Source: JASFUX01 sp050050115 | Lineage (GTDB): Bacteria > Pseudomonadota > Alphaproteobacteria > Caulobacterales > Maricaulaceae | DNA: 5,100 nt | Direction: 5' to 3' | NCBI GenBank assembly: GCA_050050115.1 | Contig: JASFUX010000255.1 | Span: 1 to 5,100 of the forward strand | Part shown: in pieces, positions 1 to 5,100 of the stretch | Layout: each line of letters begins with the position of its first letter | How positions within the stretch are numbered: the stretch's first letter is position 1 | The notes under the pieces: generated by a model | What the model was told of the DNA's origin: nothing | The model's database searches: none | The model's input: only the letters and a program-made list of their open reading frames with translations | Position numbers and translations under genes: made by a program

Positions 1-1
1 G

Positions 2-211
2 GCGCTTGATGAATTCGACTACGTCGACTCCGGCCACGTCGACTCGCTGGGGCTGATGAAGTTCATCGCCGCGCTCGAAAGCGCGCTCGACATCGAGCTC
101 ACCGACGCCGACATCGAGTCCGACCGCTTCCGCCTCGTCGGCGGGCTCGTCGCGCTTCTCGAAGAGCGCGCGGCGGAACGATCGCCGCACGGACGGAGCG
201 CTGCGTCATGA
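2..211 (+). CDS. Acyl carrier protein, 3' part (5' end outside window)
   Basis: This reading frame enters from the left edge and gives 69 residues before a TGA at 209-211. It shows the carrier-protein hallmark VDSLGLMKF. The serine of the DSL motif (residue 15 of the visible part, bases 44-46) is the expected 4'-phosphopantetheine attachment site. It is followed by the usual acidic helix II-III region (ALDIELTDADIE) and a final helix ending LVALLEER. Acyl carrier proteins are about 75-90 residues long, so roughly the first 15-20 residues are missing here. Its stop overlaps the glycosyltransferase start (ATGA), so the two are probably co-transcribed and translationally coupled. A stand-alone carrier protein beside a glycosyltransferase suggests a dedicated role in surface glycan, lipid or amino-acid-derived modification rather than housekeeping fatty acid synthesis; that is inference. 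The short basic tail (RSPHGRSAAS) is unremarkable. Family call is secure; the specific substrate is unknown. Confidence 0.85.
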   Translation, partial: ALDEFDYVDSGHVDSLGLMKFIAALESALDIELTDADIESDRFRLVGGLVALLEERAAERSPHGRSAAS

Positions 212-1668
212 AGCAGGTGACGGTCGAGGAGCTGCTGTCGCGCGAGCTAAAGAAGCACGCGCCGCCCAAGGCGCTCGGCATCCTCTCGCGCCGGTTCCAG
301 AGCAGCGGAGACGCCGTCTGCCTCGAAGCGTGCGCGCAGCTGCTTCAGAAGCTCGTCAGGAACCCGGAGGAGTTTAACGCCGCCTTCTGGTCGCTCGACT
401 ATCAGCTGTTCGCGCGCGGCAAGTCGCTGCGCCCCAAGGTGATCGAGCGCGTCCGCTACAAGCGCATGGCGCGCGCCCACTTCGCCTTCCTCGATCGCCT
501 GGCGGCCGATCTCAAGCTGCCCGCGCCGAGCGTGCGCGCCGAGCCGATCCGCCGCGTCGCCATCGTCAGCCAGCAGGTGCTTTTGGCGTCGCATTCGCCG
601 ACGATGGTGGCGCTCGAAGTCGCAACGACGCTGGGCGCCCACGCCGAGGTCGAGCCGCTCATCGTCAACGCCAACACGCTACCGCTGCGACCCGCCTCGA
701 CGTTCCACCCGCCTTACGTCGCCAACGCGCGCGCCGATACGGGCGCGCACGCCATGACCTACAAGGACCGCGACGTGCGGGTGTGGAGCGCCGGGGCCGC
801 GCCGTTCTCGATCGCCAAGCTGCAAGGCGCGATCGACGCCCTCGCCGCGTTCGAGCCGGACGTGGTGTTCTCCATCGGCTCGTGCAGTGTCGTCGGCGAC
901 CTCGCCGCCCGCTTCGTTCCGACGATCGCCTGGCCCTCGACCCAGCAGGAGCCGGTCACCGCCGCGCAGCTGGTGATCAATCGCGACGCGGAGTTTTCAA
1001 GCTCTGCGATCGACTGGGCGTCCCTCGGCGCGCCGGAGCCGCTGTTCGTGCGCGAAGACTTCAATCTCGACACGGTACCGCCCAAGTCGAGCGCGGTGTC
1101 GCGCGAAATCCTGGACGTGCCCGAGGACGCTTTCGTTTACGTGATCGTCGGCACGCGGCTCAGCGACGAGCTGACCCCTCAGTACCAGGAGGTGCTGGCG
1201 CGCATTCTCGCCGCGCGAGAAGACGCACGGCTAGTCATCGTCGGCCCGAAGACGCTTCAGGCCAGTCCAGTGCTCGGCCCGTACGTCGACCGAATCCGCC
1301 TCGTCGGCCACGTCGACGATCTACGCGCGCTCTACGAAGCCTGCGACTGCTTTCTCAATCCGCCGCGCCAGGGCGGCGGCAACAGCGCCTACATCGCGAT
1401 GCACGAGAACTTGCCGATCGTCACGCTCGACGACTGCGACGTGCAGATGACCATCGGCGAAGGCGCGGCCTGCGCCGACCTGCCCGCCTATGAGGCGCTC
1501 GCCCTCGCGCTCGCCGAGCGCGGCGCGATCTACGACGAGCGCTGCGAGCGCTCGCGTTTGCGGGTCGCGGCGCTCGACAAGCCCGAGCAGGCGGCGGCCA
1601 AGCTGATGGGGCACGCGGAGACGGCGCGAAGGCGCTTTGAAGAGGCTCGGCAAGCCGTCGGCGCCTAA
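208..1668 (+). CDS. GT-B-fold glycosyltransferase (family 1/4-like)
   Basis: This 486-residue soluble protein has no signal peptide or membrane segment. Residues 1-105 are helical and of unknown function. The N-terminal Rossmann-like lobe starts near 115 (RRVAIVSQQVLLASHSP) and includes an FEPDVVFSIGS strand-turn at 215-225. The C-terminal lobe starts near 308 (FVYVIVGTRLSDEL), continues through ARLVIVGPKTL at 340-350 and RIRLVGHVDDLRALYEACD at 362-380, and has a putative nucleotide-sugar loop (NPPRQGGGNSAYIAMHENLP, 384-403). These features support a retaining GT-B transferase of the Glycos_transf_1 type using a nucleotide-activated sugar in the cytoplasm. The E-x7-E pair usual in GT4 enzymes is not present: the aligned positions are Gln388 and Ile396. 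The ATG at 208 is chosen because it overlaps the upstream carrier-protein stop and has a CGGAG ribosome site nine bases before it. The acceptor is unknown; with the carrier protein, glycan, lipid or flagellin modification is plausible. The fold call is good, the exact family is not. Confidence 0.78.
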   Translation: MKQVTVEELLSRELKKHAPPKALGILSRRFQSSGDAVCLEACAQLLQKLVRNPEEFNAAFWSLDYQLFARGKSLRPKVIERVRYKRMARAHFAFLDRLAADLKLPAPSVRAEPIRRVAIVSQQVLLASHSPTMVALEVATTLGAHAEVEPLIVNANTLPLRPASTFHPPYVANARADTGAHAMTYKDRDVRVWSAGAAPFSIAKLQGAIDALAAFEPDVVFSIGSCSVVGDLAARFVPTIAWPSTQQEPVTAAQLVINRDAEFSSSAIDWASLGAPEPLFVREDFNLDTVPPKSSAVSREILDVPEDAFVYVIVGTRLSDELTPQYQEVLARILAAREDARLVIVGPKTLQASPVLGPYVDRIRLVGHVDDLRALYEACDCFLNPPRQGGGNSAYIAMHENLPIVTLDDCDVQMTIGEGAACADLPAYEALALALAERGAIYDERCERSRLRVAALDKPEQAAAKLMGHAETARRRFEEARQAVGA

Positions 1669-1776
1669 GGCGGCGGCGAAGCTCATTGCTCCGTTCCCGA
1701 ATTGGGACGCTTCGCCGTACGCGGACGTCTTTATCGCGCCTTCAATCAAGGCGCTCAAAGCGATTGTTTACCTTTT

Positions 1777-1788
1777 ACCACTAGTGGT
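1777..1788. promoter_or_regulatory. Perfect 12-bp palindrome, candidate operator
   Basis: ACCACTAGTGGT reads identically on both strands, and the flanking bases do not extend the symmetry. It lies in the AT-richer patch of the only long intergenic gap, 81 bases before the kinase start codon. A dyad of this size and location is typical of a dimeric repressor or activator site. No regulator is recognised for this sequence, and one 12-bp palindrome can also occur by chance, so the operator role is tentative. Confidence 0.3.
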
Positions 1789-1855
1789 CGCAGGACGTTC
1801 CGGGCTCGCGCCTGCCAATCCGGGCGCCGCCTTGGTGGTCGAACCGCGCCACGCT

Positions 1856-1860
1856 GGAGA
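1856..1860 (+). promoter_or_regulatory. Ribosome binding site deciding the kinase start
   Basis: GGAGA lies eight bases before the ATG at 1869. Two further in-frame ATGs follow at 1881 and 1884, but the spacing of this site favours 1869. This keeps the Met/His-rich N-terminus (MQHHMMAHDW) on the sensor protein. Confidence 0.6.
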
Positions 1861-1868
1861 CGCCGCGC

Positions 1869-4118
1869 ATGCAGCATCACATGATGGCTCATGACTGGAC
1901 GCTGGTGTTCCTGTCGTTCGCCGTCGCCTACTTCGCCTCTTTCACCGCGCTCGACATGGGCACACGGCTGCGCAGGGCGGTGGGCTTGGCGCGCAAGCAG
2001 TGGCTCGCGGGCAGCGCAGTGGTTCTCGGCGGCGGCATCTTCTCGATGCACTTCATCGCTATGCTGGCGCTGCATACGGACGTTCAGATCGGGTACGACT
2101 TTGAGCTGACGGTGCTCTCACTGCTGCTCGCCATCGGCTTCGTGGGGGTCGGCTTCCACCTCGTCACCCGCGAGAACGCGTCCATCGTCCGCCAGCTGGG
2201 CGCCGGCGTCATCGTCGGCCTCGGCGTCTCGGCGATGCACTACACCGGCATGGCCGCCGTCGTTCTGCCCGGGGTGATCACCTACAATCCGCTGATCGTC
2301 GCGCTTTCGATCACCATCGCGGTCGTTGCGGCGACCGCCGCGCTGTGGCTCACCTTGAACCTCCAGAAATACTGGCAGCGCGCCATCGCCGCCGGCGTGA
2401 TGGCCGTCGCCGTGTGCGGCATGCACTACACCGCCATGACGGCCGCGACGATCGTCCTCTCCCCCGATCAGATCGCCGCCGTCGATCCGATTTCGCGCAC
2501 GCTGCTCGCAGGGTCGATCGCCGTTGCGGTGTTCATGATCCTCTGCCTGGCGATGGTCGGCGTTTTCGTCGACCGGCGCTTTGAGCTGCAAGCCGAGCGC
2601 GAGGCCGAGAGCTTGCGCGCGGCGAATGCGGCGCTGGTCGAATCCCAGGCGGCGGTGCGCAATCTCCTCGACAACGCCGATCAGGGCTTCCTGACAGTCG
2701 GGGCTGATCTCAAGGTCGGTGATCAGTTCAGCGCGGCGTGCTTGACGCTTCTCGGCGGCTCGCCGGCGGGCGAGTCGATCATCGACCTGCTCTGCCAGAA
2801 CGCGCCCAAGGATACTGGCCGCGACATGCGGGCGACGCTTGAGAGCCTGTTTGCGAACTTCGACGATTTCTCGCGGGACCTGAAGCTCGAGCTGCTGCCG
2901 GCCGCGTTCGAGGTCAATGGCAGGCCTTTGAAGGTCGACTACAAGTTCCTCGATGATCGCCACGCTCTGATGCTGATCGTGACAGACGTCACCGAGACGA
3001 AGCGGCTCACGCAGGAGATCGAGCGCGAGCGCCAGCGCCTCGAAATGATCGTGCTGGCGGTGGCCGAGAGCGAGACCTTCGTTTCGCTCGTCGACGAGTA
3101 CCGCGCCTTCCTGACCCACGAGCTGCCCGATCTGGCCGAGCGCTTCGAGACCAGCGTGCCTTCGGGCGAGCTTTATCGCCGACTGCACACCTACAAGGGC
3201 TTGCTGGCGCAGTTCAGCTTCTACTGGAGCCCGAGCGCGATCCACGACGTCGAGACCGTCATGGCCGAAATGTTCGAGTGGACCGCTGAATCGGCGCGCG
3301 AGGCCTTCCGCCCGGACGCGCTGATCGAAGCGCTCGATCGCGACATGGCGAGCCTCGAGGAAGTGCTTGGCGAGGACCGGATGCCCTCGCGCGGGCGCGC
3401 GACGATGTCGGCCAAGCAGCTGCGGACCGCAGCGCAGAGCGCCCGGGAAATCCTTCAAAGCGAGGAAGGCCGCGCCGCCTCGCCGCGCCTGCGCAAGCTG
3501 CTCGCGAGCCTCGTCGAGGCGGGCAACGTCGAGGTCAAGGCGATGCTCGGCCTGCATGCGCGCGGCGTTCCCGCGCTCGCGGCGAAGCTGCACAAGCAGG
3601 TGGCGCCGGTGCTGATCGAAGGCGACGAAGTCGGCCTGTCGCCCGAGCGCTACGGCGCCTTCTTCCGCACGCTGGTGCACGTCTTCCGCAACGCAGTCGA
3701 TCACGGCGTCGAGCCGCCCGAAACGCGTCTTGAAGCCGGCAAGCCGGCCGAAGCCGCGATCACCTGCCGGGTGCGCGACTGCGGCGACGCGGTTGAGATC
3801 GAGATCGCCGACGACGGTTGCGGGATCGACCGCGCCACGCTCGAAGACAAGCTAATCGCCGCCGGCAAGAACCCGGCGCGCATCAAAGCGATGGCGCTTG
3901 AAGACCTCGTGTTCTTCGAAGGCCTTTCCTCGCGCGAGACCGCCGAGGAAACCTCCGGCCGCGGCGTTGGGCTGGCCGCGGTCAAGGCCGAGCTCGACAA
4001 GCTCGGCGGCGCGGTCGCCGCCCGGTCCGATCAAGGCGCCGGCGCGCGCTTCACCTTCCGCATCCCCAAGCCTTCCGACGAGACGTCCACAATCGCCGAC
4101 GACAGAAAGGTCGCATGA
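1869..4118 (+). CDS. MHYT-domain membrane sensor kinase with HPt and CheA-type ATPase domains
   Basis: This 749-residue inner-membrane kinase likely starts the relay encoded by the next two genes. Residues 1-235 form an MHYT sensor with about seven membrane helices (near 11-30, 46-68, 79-98, 109-133, 141-162, 172-197 and 211-234). Its three signature motifs are SMHFIAM (59-65), AMHYTGM (122-128) and GMHYTAM (184-190); the MHYT family is proposed to bind a metal, perhaps copper, and sense O2, CO or NO. A coiled coil (about 236-265) leads to a PAS-like domain (266-375, ending VTDVTETKRL) and a second helix. An HPt-like domain follows (about 400-500) with phospho-acceptor His440 in LHTYKG. The region from about 515 to 600 resembles the linker into a CheA ATPase domain. 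That domain has an N box HVFRNAVDHG (Asn608), a G1 box DDGCGID (648-654), an F box FFEGLSS (682-688) and a G2 box SGRGVG (696-701). There is no HisKA, receiver, P2 or CheW domain; the protein ends shortly after the ATPase. The first motif has Phe62 in place of Tyr. Its stop overlaps the next start. Ligand and output are unknown; the architecture call is strong. Confidence 0.9.
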   Translation: MQHHMMAHDWTLVFLSFAVAYFASFTALDMGTRLRRAVGLARKQWLAGSAVVLGGGIFSMHFIAMLALHTDVQIGYDFELTVLSLLLAIGFVGVGFHLVTRENASIVRQLGAGVIVGLGVSAMHYTGMAAVVLPGVITYNPLIVALSITIAVVAATAALWLTLNLQKYWQRAIAAGVMAVAVCGMHYTAMTAATIVLSPDQIAAVDPISRTLLAGSIAVAVFMILCLAMVGVFVDRRFELQAEREAESLRAANAALVESQAAVRNLLDNADQGFLTVGADLKVGDQFSAACLTLLGGSPAGESIIDLLCQNAPKDTGRDMRATLESLFANFDDFSRDLKLELLPAAFEVNGRPLKVDYKFLDDRHALMLIVTDVTETKRLTQEIERERQRLEMIVLAVAESETFVSLVDEYRAFLTHELPDLAERFETSVPSGELYRRLHTYKGLLAQFSFYWSPSAIHDVETVMAEMFEWTAESAREAFRPDALIEALDRDMASLEEVLGEDRMPSRGRATMSAKQLRTAAQSAREILQSEEGRAASPRLRKLLASLVEAGNVEVKAMLGLHARGVPALAAKLHKQVAPVLIEGDEVGLSPERYGAFFRTLVHVFRNAVDHGVEPPETRLEAGKPAEAAITCRVRDCGDAVEIEIADDGCGIDRATLEDKLIAAGKNPARIKAMALEDLVFFEGLSSRETAEETSGRGVGLAAVKAELDKLGGAVAARSDQGAGARFTFRIPKPSDETSTIADDRKVA
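4104..4110 (+). promoter_or_regulatory. Ribosome binding site bearing on the CheX-like start
   Basis: AGAAAGG lies four bases before the ATG at 4115 and seven before the adjacent in-frame ATG at 4118. The spacing is better for 4118, while 4115 gives the classic ATGA overlap with the kinase stop. The two choices differ by one methionine only. Confidence 0.5.
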
Positions 4119-4663
4119 TGAGCTCCCCCGCCGAAGCCAGACTTTGCAACGAGATCTCGACGGTCATCGATGTGGTCGAACGCCGCGCGATCGGCTTCAT
4201 GTGCGAAGAGATCGAGCTGAATGCGCCGACGATCAGCCGTCGGATGGATCGCGCTGACCAGTTCGACCTGCGCGCCGTGACCGCCATCATCGGCGTGGGC
4301 GCAAGCGCCGGGCTCTACATCGCCTTCACCTACGACGATGCGCTGATCCGCATGATCATGCGCCGCTACACCGCCGAGCTGACGGTCGCGCCCGAAGACG
4401 AAGACCTCTATGTCCGCGAAACCGCTTCGGACATCGTCAACGTCATCGTCGGCAACTGCACGGCGGATCTTGCGACGCGCGGCGGGACGATCACGCTGTC
4501 CCCGCCCGTCCTGGTCGAGGGCGCGCGCACGATCAAAGGCCGGCCCGAGGCCACCGTCGCGGTGCACACCATCGCCTTCGACGACGGCGAGCTCGACATC
4601 GCCTTCGTCGGCCCCAAGGCGCTTTTTGACGAGCGGCTCAACTACACCGGGGAGGCCGCCTGA
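4115..4663 (+). CDS. CheX-like chemotaxis phosphatase-family protein
   Basis: This 182-residue soluble protein fits the CheC/CheX/FliY phosphatase family, which dephosphorylates CheY-type regulators. Family features are a glycine-containing beta segment (AIIGVGASAGLYIAFTYDD, 57-75), a central signature helix (RETASDIVNVIVGNCTADL, 101-119), and C-terminal strands ending in an acidic GELDIAFVGP segment (158-167). CheX enzymes use an ExxN pair on the signature helix; here the aligned residues are Asp106 and Asn109, so the glutamate is replaced by aspartate while the asparagine and following glycine (Gly113) are kept. Glu102 lies one turn upstream and could matter. There is a single signature helix, as in CheX, rather than the two of CheC. 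The length is slightly above the roughly 155-residue CheX norm because of the N-terminus (about 1-50). It overlaps the kinase stop by ATGA and the regulator start by TGATG, implying coupled expression and a shared pathway. It may be a phosphatase for the downstream regulator or a phosphate-sensitive binding partner. Family call is good; activity is uncertain. Confidence 0.78.
   Translation: MMSSPAEARLCNEISTVIDVVERRAIGFMCEEIELNAPTISRRMDRADQFDLRAVTAIIGVGASAGLYIAFTYDDALIRMIMRRYTAELTVAPEDEDLYVRETASDIVNVIVGNCTADLATRGGTITLSPPVLVEGARTIKGRPEATVAVHTIAFDDGELDIAFVGPKALFDERLNYTGEAA
4649..4655 (+). promoter_or_regulatory. Strong ribosome binding site before the response regulator
   Basis: GGGGAGG lies inside the 3' end of the CheX-like gene, seven bases before the regulator ATG. 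It is the best Shine-Dalgarno match of the five genes, consistent with higher translation of the regulator than of the kinase and phosphatase-like protein. That stoichiometry is inference. Confidence 0.55.
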
Positions 4664-5100
4664 TGGACGTCAGCGTCATGATCGTCGACGACTCCTTGAT
4701 CATGATCCAGAAGCTCGAAGTTCTGGTTCGCGATCTCGGCTATTCCGTCGTCCGGATCTGCCGCAACGGCGAGGAAGCCGTGCGCGACTACGCCTCGATC
4801 AAGCCCGATATCGTGATGATGGACATCACCATGCCCGGCATGGACGGCATCGATGCGCTCATCCAGATTCGCGAACGCGATCCTGACGCGCGCATCATCA
4901 TGGTCACCTCGCACGGCCAGGAAAGCATGGTCGTCCGCTCGCTGGAGGCAGGCGCGGTCGGCTACGTGCTAAAGCCCGTGTCCAAGGAGCGGCTCGAGGC
5001 GATGGTCACCCGTGCAACGAAGCAGATTCCGCTGCGCAAGACGCTGCCCGCAGCCGACGAGGCGAAAAAGCCCAACGGCGAGGACCACTGGACGGTGTGA
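4663..5100 (+). CDS. CheY-like single-domain response regulator
   Basis: This 145-residue protein is a receiver domain with a short tail and no DNA-binding or enzymatic output. All key receiver residues are present: the acidic pair Asp9-Asp10, phospho-acceptor Asp54 in MMDITMPGMDG, Thr82, switch aromatic Tyr101, and Lys104 in YVLKPV. The ITMPGMDG loop and the HGQESMV stretch (84-90) resemble the CheY type that accompanies CheX/CheC phosphatases rather than OmpR-type receivers; this is pattern recognition, not a search result. Residues 122-145 (RKTLPAADEAKKPNGE within) are a polar, probably flexible tail. It starts one base inside the CheX-like stop (TGATG) and is preceded by a strong GGGGAGG ribosome site (4649-4655, seven bases upstream). 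It is the natural phosphate acceptor for the HPt of the kinase two genes upstream, and would act through protein binding. The stop TGA is the final codon of the window, so any target gene downstream is not visible. Confidence 0.9.
   Translation: MDVSVMIVDDSLIMIQKLEVLVRDLGYSVVRICRNGEEAVRDYASIKPDIVMMDITMPGMDGIDALIQIRERDPDARIIMVTSHGQESMVVRSLEAGAVGYVLKPVSKERLEAMVTRATKQIPLRKTLPAADEAKKPNGEDHWTV

Larger units (their letters stand above)
1669..1868 (+). promoter_or_regulatory. Intergenic region, probable promoter region of the kinase operon
   Basis: This 200-base gap separates the glycosyltransferase stop from the kinase start and is the only sizeable non-coding stretch in an otherwise overlapping gene string. 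It contains an AT-richer patch at about 1756-1788 amid GC-rich sequence, two TTTACC repeats seven bases apart (1767-1772 and 1774-1779), a 12-bp palindrome at 1777-1788, and a TCCGGGC repeat spaced 20 bases apart (1799-1805 and 1819-1825). GTGGTCG also occurs twice (1784-1790 and 1835-1841). I find no clear -35/-10 pair, no GANTC methylation site and no TTAA-N7-TTAA CtrA-type site. A TTGTTT hexamer at 1764-1769 could be a weak -35 but has no matching -10. No strong terminator for the upstream operon is seen. The promoter role is inferred from position. Confidence 0.45.

Noticed and set aside
783..1493. A 236-codon + strand frame inside the glycosyltransferase gene
   Set aside because: The product is extremely arginine-rich and low in complexity, typical of an out-of-frame reading of GC-rich coding DNA, while the overlapping frame has coherent GT-B motifs.
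1659..1676. Inverted GCC/GGC bases around the glycosyltransferase stop codon
   Set aside because: Only about four pairs form around TAA with no T run after them; such short GC symmetry is common in this base composition.
1321..1758. A 145-codon - strand frame covering the end of the glycosyltransferase gene and part of the gap
   Set aside because: No motif or ribosome site supports it, and most of it is antisense to a well-supported gene.
1752..1779. Possible terminator: CGCT-CAA-AGCG stem followed by a T-rich stretch
   Set aside because: The stem is only four base pairs and the following sequence is interrupted (ATTGTTTACCTTTT), so it is too weak to call an intrinsic terminator.
2046..2438. 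Three similar 18-base stretches (2046-2063, 2235-2252, 2421-2438) as a DNA repeat family
   Set aside because: They encode the three MHYT motifs of the sensor domain, so the similarity is explained by protein constraint rather than by a separate repeat element.
2118..3704. A 528-codon open frame on the - strand opposite the kinase gene
   Set aside because: It is antisense to a gene with clear MHYT, HPt and ATPase motifs. Its product is rich in Arg, His, Gln and Asp without recognisable domains, as expected for an open shadow frame in GC-rich DNA.

Overview
The window is GC-rich, compact bacterial DNA with all genes on the + strand. Very strong G/C preference at third codon positions, short start/stop overlaps, and an MHYT sensor kinase next to CheX-like and CheY-like genes all fit a proteobacterium. 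An alphaproteobacterium of the Caulobacterales/Hyphomonadaceae/Parvularculales type is my best guess, but this is an inference and no marker gene proves it. No tRNA, rRNA, CRISPR array, insertion sequence or phage gene is visible.

Left block (2-1668). The 3' end of an acyl carrier protein gene overlaps, by ATGA, a 486-residue GT-B-type glycosyltransferase. The overlap suggests they are the last two genes of an operon entering from the left, probably for making or decorating a surface or flagellar glycan or glycolipid.

Spacer (1669-1868). This 200-base gap is the only substantial intergenic region. It has a locally AT-richer patch with a perfect 12-bp palindrome and two TTTACC repeats. It is the likely promoter/operator region of the downstream operon. 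No convincing terminator or consensus promoter can be read.

Right block (1869-5100). Three tightly overlapping genes form a self-contained phosphorelay. The first encodes a 749-residue membrane kinase built as a seven-helix MHYT sensor, coiled coil, PAS-like domain, HPt domain with an HTYKG phospho-histidine motif, and a CheA-type ATPase, without CheW or P2 domains. The second encodes a CheX-type phosphatase-like protein whose ExxN motif reads DIVN. The third encodes a CheY-like single-domain response regulator with a complete active site. The likely logic is that the MHYT domain senses a ligand (metal, O2 or NO in the family hypothesis), the kinase phosphorylates its own HPt histidine and then the regulator at Asp54, and the CheX-like protein removes or modulates the phosphate. 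The output is not visible. The regulator's stop codon is the last codon of the window, so downstream partners are out of view.

The most interesting item is this MHYT / CheA-like kinase / CheX / CheY cassette. It resembles a chemotaxis phosphorelay whose receptor array has been replaced by a built-in membrane sensor.
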